Assembly: GCA_028817225.1 (NCBI GenBank)
Contig: JAPPQC010000035.1
Location: 1-47,823 of the forward strand
Length of the DNA: 47,823 nucleotides
Direction: 5' to 3'
From: Gammaproteobacteria bacterium
GTDB lineage: Bacteria; Pseudomonadota; Gammaproteobacteria; Poriferisulfidales; Oxydemutatoraceae
The position numbers and the translations under genes were made by a program. Shown here one piece after another: positions 25,316-33,584 of the stretch. Every line of letters starts with the position of its first letter. Position 1 is the stretch's first letter. The notes under the pieces were generated by a model, which was given only the letters and a program-made list of their open reading frames with translations, had not been told where the DNA came from and did no database searches.

Positions 25316-26500
25316 TCAGAAGTACAGTTGCAACTGGCCAAGAACGGCGTCAAAGCGGTTGTCGCTGCCGCCGGCCTCGCCGACATAGTCTTCCTCGTCA
25401 CCGCCGACGCTGACATAGTTCAACTGAAGGCGGCCCGTGCGCTCGGTGGGGCCGAGGAAGAAGTTCAGGCCCGCCTCAAAACGGTCGAGGTCCTGGTCGT
25501 GGTTCGGAACGCCGTCGCAGTTGTCGCATTCCGCGTCCTGGTAGCGCACCACGCCCTCGACGATGTCGTTGAAGCGGTAGGCGGCCATCACATACCACGA
25601 TTGCTCGTCGTATTCGTCCCTGCCGTCCACATTCTCGCCGTCAATATACTCGGCGCGCAGGTGAATCGGCCCGTTCTTGTAGATCATGCCGACATCCCAG
25701 ACTTCGTAGTCTTCGCTGTCGAGCACCTGAGCCGCCGCCGTGCAGCCGACCTGCGACGGCTGAAAACCGGTGGTCATGTCGTCGGCATCCGCGCAGGTCT
25801 CTCCAGCCAGCCCTCCGGCACTTTCAATCTCGCCGTAAGACCCCTGCAGATGAAACATCTTGCCGTGGTCGTACATCACGCGAAAGGCGTAGCTGTGGTC
25901 CTCGCCTTTCTGATTCCGGTCAATCATGCCCGCCGGCGAACGGTCGGCGCTGTTGAAGACGCCGATGTCATAGCCGAAACCGCCGGTTTCCTTGCTGCCG
26001 CCGATGTGGCGCCCGCTCATCATCGCGCCGATGGTGCGGTCGAGCACCAGGCGGCTCGCCATTGTCCGCTTGACCAACGGCAGTCTGGTGCCGCTGATGT
26101 TGAAGCCCATGCCAATTGGCGTCTTGTACTGGCCGACCTTGATTTGCGCGGCATCGCTGAATTTGTAGCGAATAAACGCATCGCGTATCTTGCGGTCGAG
26201 CGAAGTCCTGCCGCTGGTGTCGGAACGGTTTGTGTTGCCGTCGAAATGCAGGGCGCCGTCCCATGCGCCCCACTTCGCCTTGGTGCCGAAACGAACGCGG
26301 TCGGTGTCAAACTCAAGGTTGTCGCGCGAACTGTTCGGTCTGTCGTACTGCTCAAAGCCGAGTTGGGCGAAGCCGAAAATATCAAGCGTCGGCCCGTCCT
26401 TGACCTTGAACTTGGCGGCGGACGCCGTCATCGGTGCAACCGACAGGCACAGCGGCAAAAACACCGCCGCGGCAAGCCGGGTTCTGGAAATCAACATCAT
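25316..26500 (-). CDS. Phosphate-selective-porin-like (OprO/OprP-type) outer-membrane porin
   Basis: 394 residues with a signal peptide (cut near TASA/AKFKVKD) and AAGGAG upstream of the ATG. The mature protein is a beta barrel: alternating strands, many Gly/Tyr/Asp turns, the FRxRYxxDAxIKVGQYKTPIG-like segment of OprO/OprP in the form KFSDAAQIKVGQYKTP, and a terminal aromatic (QLQLYF). It places an anion or sulfate/thiosulfate path in the outer membrane next to the sox operon; the substrate is not known. Two Cys pairs (ECDNCDG and GETCADADD) are present. The gap 26501-26656 shows a CATAAT on the minus strand but no matching -35. Confidence 0.82.
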   Translation of the reverse strand: MMLISRTRLAAAVFLPLCLSVAPMTASAAKFKVKDGPTLDIFGFAQLGFEQYDRPNSSRDNLEFDTDRVRFGTKAKWGAWDGALHFDGNTNRSDTSGRTSLDRKIRDAFIRYKFSDAAQIKVGQYKTPIGMGFNISGTRLPLVKRTMASRLVLDRTIGAMMSGRHIGGSKETGGFGYDIGVFNSADRSPAGMIDRNQKGEDHSYAFRVMYDHGKMFHLQGSYGEIESAGGLAGETCADADDMTTGFQPSQVGCTAAAQVLDSEDYEVWDVGMIYKNGPIHLRAEYIDGENVDGRDEYDEQSWYVMAAYRFNDIVEGVVRYQDAECDNCDGVPNHDQDLDRFEAGLNFFLGPTERTGRLQLNYVSVGGDEEDYVGEAGGSDNRFDAVLGQLQLYF

Positions 26501-26656
26501 CAGTTCTCCTTTCTAATGGTTTGCAAGTAAATAATGGACGGTTCACGGGGCGGGCGGCCCGCCTGTGGCATTGAAACACCGGCCACGATGCCGCCATTAT
26601 GCCAGAATTGTGGCAATGCGGCCACCGCCGGGCCTGCCCCGCAATCCGCTCAACCC

Positions 26657-27700
26657 CTAATTCAGGATATCCACCTCAATGCCCCGCGCCTTGAAGCGCG
26701 CCGTGCGCTCGCGCAGAAACGCCTGAAAGTCCGGCTGCGCGGCGTGCGCGCCGAGGGCGACATATTCCATCGCCGACTGGATATGAAACGATTTCACATA
26801 GCCCTCCAGCCGGAACGCCTCGTTCGCGCCGGTGTCGAAAAACAGCAGTGTCGGCACATAACGGATGTTCAGCGACTCCAGCCACGCCGGCACCTCGAGC
26901 GTGGCGCCTTCGGGCGTCACCACCTCGCCGCCGCCGCGAATATCCACCTGGGCGGTGCGGAAAAGGCGCAGCAATTCGGCGCTCTCCTCGCGGCGCAGGA
27001 TGTCGCCGTGCAGTTCGTCGCAGGTCAGGCACTGTTTCTGCTCAAACAGCACCAGCAGCGGCTTGCCGCTGTCGTCAATCAGTCGCCGCACATCAAAGGG
27101 CGGCTTTGCGGCGCCTTCCAGGCTGTGCAGCACGCCGCTCGCCTCGCGCGCCGGGCGCTGTTTCAGGTAGTCTATGTACTTCATCTCGTAGTACTGCTTT
27201 TCGGCGACATATTGCAGCACATCGAAAAACTTGCCGGGCGGGTAATAGCCGTTCATCCGGAAGGCGATGTTGCCCTTCATGTCGAAGAAGATCATCGTCG
27301 GCGTCGCCTGCACCCGGTGGCGCTTCAGAAACGCCTTCTCGCTGATGACGGCGCCGTCCAGGCCGGTGACCTCGCGCGAGCCGAACATGTCCAGCGCGAC
27401 CAGGTCGAAATGGCGCTGCGTGTAGTCGGCAATCTCAAACTGGCCGAAGTTGTCCTCAATCAGTTTCTTGCAGTACGGGCAGCCGTCCTGGTAGAAATAC
27501 AGCACATAGTGCTTGCCGGCGTCGCGCGCCTCGGCGATGTCTTCGGCGATGTCGAGAAACGACACCTTGAACCACGCCGGATGCTCGATGTGCCCCGGGT
27601 TCTCCATGCCGCCGCCGCGGTTGGCGTCGTCGGCGGCCAGCGCGGGCGCAGCGGCCCACGCCAGGCACAGGCACAAGACAACCGCGTTGCGAAACGCCAT
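26657..27700 (-). CDS. Periplasmic tandem thioredoxin-fold protein, SoxW-like
   Basis: 347 residues with a signal peptide (cut near PALA/ADD). Two thioredoxin folds follow one another. The first has FYQDGCPYCKKL near residue 73-80 and RVQATPTMIFFD with the cis-proline. The second has FEQKQCLTCDEL near 228 and RYVPTLLFFDT. SoxW-type thioredoxins reduce or exchange disulfides on SoxY-bound sulfur carriers. Two active sites in one chain could work as a relay. It is coupled to the gene before it by a TAATG overlap and is the last gene of the sox operon. Confidence 0.8.
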   Translation of the reverse strand: MAFRNAVVLCLCLAWAAAPALAADDANRGGGMENPGHIEHPAWFKVSFLDIAEDIAEARDAGKHYVLYFYQDGCPYCKKLIEDNFGQFEIADYTQRHFDLVALDMFGSREVTGLDGAVISEKAFLKRHRVQATPTMIFFDMKGNIAFRMNGYYPPGKFFDVLQYVAEKQYYEMKYIDYLKQRPAREASGVLHSLEGAAKPPFDVRRLIDDSGKPLLVLFEQKQCLTCDELHGDILRREESAELLRLFRTAQVDIRGGGEVVTPEGATLEVPAWLESLNIRYVPTLLFFDTGANEAFRLEGYVKSFHIQSAMEYVALGAHAAQPDFQAFLRERTARFKARGIEVDILN

Positions 27701-28287
27701 TACTCGCCGAACTCCAGTTCCTCGGCGACCGCCTCAACGCCGGCCTGCGCGCAGACCTCGTCGTCTTCGCTGGTCGCGCCCGACACGCCGATGCCGCCGT
27801 AGAAATAACCGCCGACCGAAATCGGCACGCCGCCGCGCATCGTCGTCATGCGCCGCATGAAATTGAGTTGTTCAATATCGGCGACGCTGTGCGTCGGCAC
27901 GCGCGCGACCGCCGCCGTGTAGGCCTTTTTGCGGCTGATGGTGATGGTGTGCGGGCCGGCCAGCGGGTGGCGCGCGAAATGCGACAGATGGCCCTCGCGC
28001 GACACCACGGCGACGGCCACCTGCCAGCCTTTTTCAGTGCACGCGGCCAGCGCCTGGTTGGCCGCGCGCGCCGACAGTTCCGCCGACAGCATGCGCGTTT
28101 CCAGGTACGGCCTTGCCTTGTCGTCCGCCGCGAACGCGGCGCCGCACAACAGCGCGAACACCGCGGCAGCGGCGGGCAAGCGCCCTGTCGTCATGGCGCT
28201 TGTCCGGCGACAGAGCGCCGCGAATACCGCGACGGCGGCGGACAGATGCCGCGCCGTCCGGCGTTGGTCAGTTGGATGATTCCTCAT
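27700..28287 (-). CDS. GlcG/HbpS-family (DUF336) exported protein with a duplicated signal segment
   Basis: 195 residues from ATG at 28287, chosen because of GGGAGGC upstream. The domain (ELSARAANQALAACTEKG, VAVAVVSREGHL, ISRKKAYTAAVA, GGVPISVGG, GGIGVSGATSEDDEVCAQAG) is the GlcG/HbpS heme-binding family. The N-terminus carries two similar hydrophobic segments, HLSAAVAVFAALCRR and RLPAAAAVFALLCGAAFA, encoded by a duplicated DNA stretch. A start at 28194 would keep only the second. DUF336 genes are often found in sox operons, but their role is not settled. Confidence 0.8.
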   Translation of the reverse strand: MRNHPTDQRRTARHLSAAVAVFAALCRRTSAMTTGRLPAAAAVFALLCGAAFAADDKARPYLETRMLSAELSARAANQALAACTEKGWQVAVAVVSREGHLSHFARHPLAGPHTITISRKKAYTAAVARVPTHSVADIEQLNFMRRMTTMRGGVPISVGGYFYGGIGVSGATSEDDEVCAQAGVEAVAEELEFGE

Positions 28288-28307
28288 TGCAGCCTCCCGG
28301 CGAACAT

Positions 28308-30041
28308 TCAGGCTCCGGCGCCCTGGTTGCCCGCCACATTCAGTAATTTCGGGCGGCGTCCGGACGGCGCCACCGTCTTGCGGTCGCGCAAATACGCCGC
28401 CACCACATCCCACACCGGCTCGCCGGCGGAGCGCGAGCGAACCGTCGCCCAGCCCGCCACCTTGTAGCGTTTGCCCGGATCAATCAGCGCGCCGTCGTCC
28501 AGGCGCATGCCGGAAATGCGCCGCCCGGCGCCGGCCAGCGGGTCGCAGGTGTAGTGCAGTCCGCCGGCGCGCACCATGTCGCCGCCCTGCTGCCGGTACG
28601 GGTCCGGGTTGAACAGATTGTCGCACACATCCTCAAACACGAGTTTCAACTGCTCGCCGGTCATCTCGGTTACATAAGTCTCCGGATAGGTCATGCAGGT
28701 CTGGTCGAGCACATTCTCCATGCGAATCATCTCGCCCGGCAGGATGCTCGTTCCCCACCGGAACCCCGGCGACAGCGCAATCTGCGCGTCCAGCCTTTCG
28801 CGCAGCGCGTCGCAAATCAGGCGGTCGAAGGTGCCCTCAAAATTGTCGCGCCGGTAAAGCAGCGTCTCGCTGCGCGCGAGCGGCTCGTCCAGGCGCTTGC
28901 GGTACGGCTTTCTGACTTCGGCGATGTAGTCGCTCATCGCCGCGTCCGCCTTGATCAGGTTGGAGAACACCGGCAGCAGGCGGTAGCGGTAGCCGGCCAC
29001 GCGGCGGCGGCGGATGTCCAGGTCCATCACGCCGAGGAACTTGCCGTTGCAGCCGGCGTTGGTCACCAGCGTCATGCCGCCGGCGTTGGAGACTTCAATG
29101 GCGCCGGGCACGCCGTCGTGCGTGTGGCCGCCGAGTATCGCGTCAAGGCCGGCGACCCGCGCCGCCAGTTTCAGGTCCACATCCATGCCGTTGTGCGACA
29201 GCAGCACGACGGCGTCGGGTTTTTCCTTGTCGCGCACGCGCCGCACCAGTTTTTGCAGCGCCGCCTCGCGGATGCCGAAAGTCCAGTACGGAATAAAGCG
29301 CGACGGGTTTGCTATCGGCGTGTACGGAAACGCCTGGCCGATGACGGCGACGCGGGCATCGCCGGCGCGCTTGACCGTGTAGGGTTTGAAAACATGGCCG
29401 CCGGCGGCGTCGTGGGCGGGCTGGTCTTCAAACAGGCCCTCTTCGGTCAGGCTGACATTGTGGGCGATGAAATCGCCGTTGAAGCGCCCGATGTTGTCGA
29501 GCACCTCGCGGTCGTGGTAGGTGAATTCCCAGTGGCCGGTCATCACATCAACGCCGAGCAGGTTGGCGGCGCCGATCATGTCGCGGCCCCGCGTCCAGTA
29601 GGCGGTGCCCGAACCCTGCCAGGTGTCGCCGCCGTCAAGCAGCAGACTGGCGCCGCCGGCGTCGGCGCGCAGGCGCTTGACCAGCGTCGCCAGGTGGGCG
29701 AAGCCGCCGACCTTGCCGTATTTGCGCGCGGCGCGCTCGAAGTCAAGGTGGGTCAGCGCGTGGGCGAAGCGCGCGTCGGTGATGTCAAAACGGCGCAGCA
29801 GATTGCCGCCGACCAGGTGCGGCGCGCGGTTGGCGGCGCCGCCGACGCCGAGATTGACGCCCGGCTCGCGAAACCACGACGGCAGCAGTTGCGCGTGGCA
29901 GTCGGTGAAATGCAGCAGCCGCAGGTTGCCGTAGCGGGAAAGGCCGGCGGCGTCCGCCGACAGCGCCGGCGCGCGCCCGACGACGCCGGCGATGACGCCG
30001 TTTCCGAGTACCGTCAGGAACTGGCGCCGGGAAAGATGCAA
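28308..30041 (-). CDS. soxB: Thiosulfohydrolase SoxB
   Basis: 577 residues from a TTG at 30041 placed 5 nt after GGAGG. The N-terminus then reads MHLSRRQFLTVLGNG, a twin-arginine signal, which fits Tat export of SoxB. The 5'-nucleotidase/metallophosphatase fold shows metal-site motifs HFTDCHAQLLP, LLDGGDTWQGSG, GHWEFTYHD and ILGGHTHDG. It releases sulfate from the terminal sulfone of sulfur bound to SoxY. The gene follows soxK with 11 nt and is followed by the DUF336 gene. Confidence 0.96.
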   Translation of the reverse strand: MHLSRRQFLTVLGNGVIAGVVGRAPALSADAAGLSRYGNLRLLHFTDCHAQLLPSWFREPGVNLGVGGAANRAPHLVGGNLLRRFDITDARFAHALTHLDFERAARKYGKVGGFAHLATLVKRLRADAGGASLLLDGGDTWQGSGTAYWTRGRDMIGAANLLGVDVMTGHWEFTYHDREVLDNIGRFNGDFIAHNVSLTEEGLFEDQPAHDAAGGHVFKPYTVKRAGDARVAVIGQAFPYTPIANPSRFIPYWTFGIREAALQKLVRRVRDKEKPDAVVLLSHNGMDVDLKLAARVAGLDAILGGHTHDGVPGAIEVSNAGGMTLVTNAGCNGKFLGVMDLDIRRRRVAGYRYRLLPVFSNLIKADAAMSDYIAEVRKPYRKRLDEPLARSETLLYRRDNFEGTFDRLICDALRERLDAQIALSPGFRWGTSILPGEMIRMENVLDQTCMTYPETYVTEMTGEQLKLVFEDVCDNLFNPDPYRQQGGDMVRAGGLHYTCDPLAGAGRRISGMRLDDGALIDPGKRYKVAGWATVRSRSAGEPVWDVVAAYLRDRKTVAPSGRRPKLLNVAGNQGAGA

Positions 30042-30052
30042 AGCCCCCTCCG

Positions 30053-30439
30053 CTACTTCAAGTAGGAAGGAACCTGCACGTTGCCTTTCTGTGAACTCGC
30101 CTGGCGGTAGCCCAACTCGCCTTCTTCCTTCGCCTTGCGCGCCAGTTTCATCGCGTCGCCGAGTTTGCCGGCGTCGGCGGCGGCCTTGGCCTGCTTCAGG
30201 AATTTGGCGGTGTCGCGCCATTCGCCGCCGATGGAGTCGGCCTTCTGCCGCGCCTTCTCGGCCTCGCCGTGCAGGCGGTCAAACGCCGCCCGGTCGCCCT
30301 TGCCGGCGCCCGTCAACACCACCACCGAAAACAGCGCCACCCCCACAAGAAGGCTCGCCGTGAGCCGCCGCGACCAGGCGGCGGCGGGCTGCCGCTCTGT
30401 GAGCCGCCGCGATTGAGCGGCGTCGGATTGTCTTGTCAT
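30053..30439 (-). CDS. soxK: SoxXA-binding protein SoxK
   Basis: 128 residues with an N-terminal hydrophobic segment (LLVGVALFSVVVLTGAG) and a short helical body (KARQKADSIGGEWRDT, KQAKAAADAGKLGDAM, ending SYLK). This fits SoxK, which binds SoxXA in the three-subunit type of thiosulfate-oxidising cytochrome. Before the hydrophobic part, an SRRLT motif occurs twice, encoded by GTGAGCCGCCGCGA repeats. The ATG has GAGG upstream. Confidence 0.88.
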   Translation of the reverse strand: MTRQSDAAQSRRLTERQPAAAWSRRLTASLLVGVALFSVVVLTGAGKGDRAAFDRLHGEAEKARQKADSIGGEWRDTAKFLKQAKAAADAGKLGDAMKLARKAKEEGELGYRQASSQKGNVQVPSYLK

Positions 30440-30452
30440 GCCGAACCTCGCC

Positions 30453-31313
30453 TCACTTGCGCGCCGACGGGCCGTTCAGCGCCAGGCCGTTGCTCATGTG
30501 CGTATGGAAGTACTCGAGATTGCGGTACTGCTCGGACTCGCGCTTGAACGGCTTGGCGCGCACCTGCTTGTTGCACCCGGTGTAGCGGCGGTGCAAGGTG
30601 CCCGCGGTGCCCCACTTTGAGCGGTACACCGGCCACCCGGTGGTCTGGCCGACGGCGGTGCTGAGGATGTCGGTGCGCAGCGACATGCCCGAGTTCTTGA
30701 AATGGCAGTGCGCGCACGAGAAATTCAACTGGCCGCGCCGCGTGAAATAAAAATCCTTGCCCTTCTGATAGGCCGCGAGCGCGCGCGGGTCGTCTTTCGG
30801 CACCACGACATTGATCTTCTTGCCGCGGCTCTGGTAGGCGACATACGACAGCAAATCCACCAGCGGGCTGCCCTTGTATTTCATCTTCTTCTCGCCGTGC
30901 GTCTCGCGGCACTGGTTCAGCGCCAGCGACAGCGTGACGACCTGGCCCTGCTCCTTGTCCCAGCGCGGGAACTTGTGCTGCATCGCCGGCCCTTCGGGGA
31001 AGCAGTCGCGGTAACCCTTGCCGTTCGCAAACGGCGTGCCCCACAGTTTTTCGCCGCTGTCAACGAAAGGCCCGTACGGCGGGAATTCCTCGATGGCCTC
31101 CCAGTTCTGGCGCATCTGCTCGTTCAGCGCGTAGGCGCCGTCGGCAAACTGCATGAACGGGATGTCGGGGTATTTCTGCTTGAAGAAGCGCTGGTAGATT
31201 TCCAGGTCGCTTTGCGGGTCGGCGTGCAGCATCGCCGGCGCCAGCGCAAAACACGCCGCGCCGAGCACGCCCGCGAGTATTTTTCCGGTCATTTTTCGGC
31301 CTCTCGTCGTCAT
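30453..31313 (-). CDS. soxA: Cytochrome SoxA, single-heme type
   Basis: 286 residues from ATG at 31313, which overlaps the soxZ stop as ATGA; a second ATG at 31292 has AGAGG and is also possible. Signal peptide to MLHA/DPQ. Only one CxxCH is present (FSCAHCHFKN, near residue 195). The place of the N-terminal heme has two lone cysteines (RDCFPEG and LNQCRET), as in single-heme SoxA where they form a disulfide. The cysteine heme ligand lies in TGCNKQVRAKPF. Together with SoxK this indicates the three-part SoxXAK enzyme that loads thiosulfate onto SoxY. Confidence 0.95.
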   Translation of the reverse strand: MTTRGRKMTGKILAGVLGAACFALAPAMLHADPQSDLEIYQRFFKQKYPDIPFMQFADGAYALNEQMRQNWEAIEEFPPYGPFVDSGEKLWGTPFANGKGYRDCFPEGPAMQHKFPRWDKEQGQVVTLSLALNQCRETHGEKKMKYKGSPLVDLLSYVAYQSRGKKINVVVPKDDPRALAAYQKGKDFYFTRRGQLNFSCAHCHFKNSGMSLRTDILSTAVGQTTGWPVYRSKWGTAGTLHRRYTGCNKQVRAKPFKRESEQYRNLEYFHTHMSNGLALNGPSARK

Positions 31314-31621
31314 TTGATTTTCACCGTGGTGGTGTCGGATTCGCCGGTGTTGTCCACCCACGCGATTTCAAGGTCGTCGCCGGCGCCGGCGCCCTTGAAG
31401 CGGAACGACAAATACGGGTTCCTGGCGATGCCGGTGCCCCAGTGCGCCCGGAACACCACCTTGCCGCCGGCCTTGAACACCACTTCCTTGATGAAATGCG
31501 CCGGCACCAGTTTGCCGTCCGAGCCTTTGCGAAGGCCGGTCTCCATCGGGTGCGTAATCAGCGTCTTGACGACGGTGTAGCCGCCTTCCTGCTTGGTCCG
31601 CACTTTCAGTTTCTTTGCCAT
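31310..31621 (-). CDS. soxZ: Sulfur carrier partner SoxZ
   Basis: 103 residues, immunoglobulin-like, without a signal peptide; it is exported bound to SoxY. KLKVRTKQEGGYTVVKTLI at the start, HPMETGLRKGSDG and HFIKEVVFKAGGKVVF are conserved. GAGGGG precedes the ATG. Confidence 0.95.
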   Translation of the reverse strand: MAKKLKVRTKQEGGYTVVKTLITHPMETGLRKGSDGKLVPAHFIKEVVFKAGGKVVFRAHWGTGIARNPYLSFRFKGAGAGDDLEIAWVDNTGESDTTTVKIK

Positions 31622-31630
31622 GATTGCCCC

Positions 31631-32083
31631 TCAGCCGCCGCAGCCGCCGATGGTCACCTTGACATTCTTGCTGGCGCTGTAGTATTTGCCGTCGGCCTTG
31701 ACCAGCGCGATGACATCGGATGTCTTCAGCATCTTGATGCGGGTCGAGACTTCCGGCGAAGACGCGCCCTGCAATTCATAACTGGATGTCAGCGGCAGCG
31801 GGTTGTTGTCCACCAGAATCGCGATGGTCTGCACATTGTCCATGTCGGCGCTGACGCCGACCGGAACCACCGCGCCGTTCTCGGCGATTTCCGGCGCCTT
31901 GATGGCGATGCGCCCGTCCTCGCTGACGGCGGCGCCGCCGGTCAGACTGCTGATGGTGTCGGCGATTTTCTTCGACTCGAAGGCCTTCTGCGGCCACACC
32001 GCGGCCCACAGCGATTGCGGCAGCAGCGCCGCGGCTGCGGCGGCGAGGCCGCCGCGAATAATTTGTCTGCGTTTGAGATTCAT
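31631..32083 (-). CDS. soxY: Sulfur carrier protein SoxY
   Basis: 150 residues. A Tat-like signal (MNLKRRQIIRGGLAAAAAAL) is followed by the Ig-like domain, and the protein ends in the sulfur-binding GGCGG swinging arm with its single cysteine. AAGG/GAGG precedes the ATG. SoxY carries the covalently bound substrate through the cycle. No soxCD genes are present, so complete oxidation of the sulfane sulfur by the Sox route is not expected, and sulfur storage or the rDsr route would have to be encoded elsewhere. Confidence 0.96.
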   Translation of the reverse strand: MNLKRRQIIRGGLAAAAAALLPQSLWAAVWPQKAFESKKIADTISSLTGGAAVSEDGRIAIKAPEIAENGAVVPVGVSADMDNVQTIAILVDNNPLPLTSSYELQGASSPEVSTRIKMLKTSDVIALVKADGKYYSASKNVKVTIGGCGG

Positions 32084-32103
32084 GTCACACCTTCCTCACT
32101 TTG

Positions 32104-32526
32104 CTACAAAGTGTAAATGTATTCGGTTATTTTGGTGATTTCGTCTTCGGACAGGATTTTGTGCCTGCCGAAGGGCGGCATCATGGCCTCGGGGGCGAAC
32201 TCCGTCACATCCCAGATGCGGGCGCGCAGGTCCTCCTTCTTCGGATAACGCGCCTTCATGCCGGCCAGCGCCGGCCCGATGTTGCCGGGCGACACCGCGC
32301 CGGCGATGTAGTGGCAGGCCAGGCAGTTGCCTTTCTTGCGGTCGAAGGTCAGCGCCTTGCCTTCCTCGACGGCGCCGTGGCCGTCGGCCAGCGATGCGGT
32401 CGCGGCCAGCAGCAGCGCCGCAAACGCCGCCGCAAGCAGTTGGCCGTTGGTGCCGCCTGTGGTTTGGCCCGTTGTCCGGCCCGTTGTTTGGCTCGTTGTC
32501 TGGCTCGTTGTTTTTCTCAGTATCAA
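32104..32526 (-). CDS. soxX: Cytochrome SoxX with a threonine-repeat N-terminus
   Basis: 140 residues from TTG at 32526, with a G-run 6-7 nt upstream. The signal peptide core (LLAAAFAALLLAATASLA) is preceded by six four-residue units (TTSQ, TTSQ, TTGR, TTGQ, TTGG, TNGQ), an unusual extension. Heme motif CLACHYI near residue 68 and the methionine ligand in EAMMPPFG near 115. It forms SoxXA with the product of soxA. It is the first gene of the sox operon. Confidence 0.92.
   Translation of the reverse strand: MILRKTTSQTTSQTTGRTTGQTTGGTNGQLLAAAFAALLLAATASLADGHGAVEEGKALTFDRKKGNCLACHYIAGAVSPGNIGPALAGMKARYPKKEDLRARIWDVTEFAPEAMMPPFGRHKILSEDEITKITEYIYTL
32440..32511. repeat. Six 12-bp tandem repeats in the 5' end of soxX
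   Basis: Unit ACAACGAGCCAG-like on the coding strand, giving TTSQ/TTGQ-type amino-acid units. Like the pntAA-pntAB repeats it is A/C-rich on the transcribed-message strand. Confidence 0.8.
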
Positions 32527-32568
32527 GATTTGCCCCCCTGTCTATGAATTATGGGCTATGATGGCAGG

Positions 32569-32598
32569 ATTGTGGTATAACTGCAAAGAGCCTGTCAA
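32569..32598 (-). promoter_or_regulatory. Promoter of the sox operon
   Basis: Minus strand: perfect TTGACA at 32598-32593, 18-bp spacer, CACAAT at 32574-32569. Transcription would begin near 32562 and give a leader of about 36 nt to the TTG start. Confidence 0.6.
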
Positions 32599-32618
32599 GG
32601 GGGGCGCAAGGGACGGGC

Positions 32619-32653
32619 AAAAAAAACGCCCGGCGGCCAAAACCGCCAGGCGT
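32619..32653 (-). terminator. Terminator of the Nif11 peptide genes
   Basis: Minus-strand stem ACGCCTGGCGG with CCGCCGGGCGT (one mismatch) and eight T. A second hairpin (32669-32676 with 32685-32692) lies just before it. Apart from these, 32654-32774 shows no gene. Confidence 0.85.
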
Positions 32654-32774
32654 CCTGAAAAAAGCGGAAAACGGCCCCATTCAAGGCCGTTTCCCGCAGG
32701 CTACCGAGGAACTGCGTCGGGACAAACCAGCCCTCAGTAATCGTTAAACCCCGGGATTGCGCCTTGCCGCCGGC

Positions 32775-33122
32775 TTATCCGCCGCGGCCCCGGCCCCGGG
32801 GGCGCTCGCCTTCGTCCGGGTAACCCCTCCAGTAGTCGTCCCACTGCGAGGTGCCCCAGTAGCGCATCGGATCCACGGTGTAGTCCACCCCGGCGCCGCC
32901 GGAAATGCCGCTCATCGCGGTATCGTCCAGCGCGCCTTCGTCGTCTCCGCCGCGCTTGCTTCTGGCGGCGTCGGCGATGTCGGAAAGGCCGAAGTCGTAG
33001 CCATACTGCTTTGCGACTTCAATCACACCGCTGCCGTCTCCCGCATCCGCCAAAGCGGCGCGCAAATCGGCGTTGGTTTTGGCTTCCTCAAAGAAGTTGA
33101 GAACGGTTTCCTGCTTGCTCAT
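32775..33122 (-). CDS. Nif11-leader-like peptide A
   Basis: 115 residues; the ATG overlaps the stop of peptide B (TGATG). Leader-like part: SKQETVLNFFEEAKTNADLRAAL, EVAKQYGYDFGLSDI and DDTAMSGISGG, the Nif11 pattern ending in a double glycine. The C-terminal part reads AGVDYTVDPMRYWGTSQW, then DDYWRGYPDEGE and an Arg/Gly tail. The tail is nearly the same as that of B. Confidence 0.8.
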   Translation of the reverse strand: MSKQETVLNFFEEAKTNADLRAALADAGDGSGVIEVAKQYGYDFGLSDIADAARSKRGGDDEGALDDTAMSGISGGAGVDYTVDPMRYWGTSQWDDYWRGYPDEGERPRGRGRGG

Positions 33123-33451
33123 CAGCCCCGTCCCCGTCCGCTGTATCGGTCGCCTTCGTCCGGGTAGCCCCTCCAGTAGTCGTCCCACCGCGAGGTTCCC
33201 CAGTAGCGCATCGGATCCACGGTGTAGTCCACCCCGGCGCCGCCGGCAATGCCGCTCATCGCGGTGTCGTCCACCGCGCCGTATTTTTCCTCTTTGGCTG
33301 CGGTGACATCGGCGCTGGTGAAGTCGTATCCGAATTTCTTCGCCACTTCAATGACATCGTCTTCGCTTCCCGTCTCCATCAGGGCCGCGCGCAGGTACGC
33401 GTTGGTCCTGGTTTCATCGAAAAACTTCGAAACTGCTTCATATTTGCTCAT
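33122..33451 (-). CDS. Nif11-leader-like peptide B
   Basis: 109 residues with GGAGG before the ATG. Leader: SKYEAVSKFFDETRTNAYLRAAL, EVAKKFGYDFTSADVTAA, DDTAMSGIAGG. C-terminal part AGVDYTVDPMRYWGTSRW, DDYWRGYPDEGDR, ending in RGRG. It has its own promoter (33491-33558) and heads the B-A unit. Confidence 0.83.
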   Translation of the reverse strand: MSKYEAVSKFFDETRTNAYLRAALMETGSEDDVIEVAKKFGYDFTSADVTAAKEEKYGAVDDTAMSGIAGGAGVDYTVDPMRYWGTSRWDDYWRGYPDEGDRYSGRGRG

Positions 33452-33490
33452 CGTGTACCTCCGTTTTTGGTTCGGTATTGAACGGTTGTC

Positions 33491-33558
33491 ATTATAGCCA
33501 CTTCCGCCGCGCCGGTGCGCTCAGAAACTTGTGGCAGTGCCGCAGGCCTTGTGGCAGC
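33491..33558 (-). promoter_or_regulatory. Promoter of Nif11 unit B-A with upstream element
   Basis: Minus strand: TATAAT at 33496-33491; 24 nt upstream is GTTTCTGA (33528-33521), preceded by GCACTGCCACAA. The outer half (CCTGCGGC, A/G, CTGCCACAAG) is repeated once more just upstream (33532-33558). The hexamer at the -35 position is GCGCAC, not the consensus, so an activator is likely. Confidence 0.7.
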
Positions 33559-33584
33559 GCCGCAGGCGGCGGCGGGCGGCGGAT

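Noticed and set aside
26560..26640. Possible sigma-54 promoter before the porin gene
   Set aside because: TGGC and TTGC pieces occur but the spacing does not fit the -24/-12 rule.
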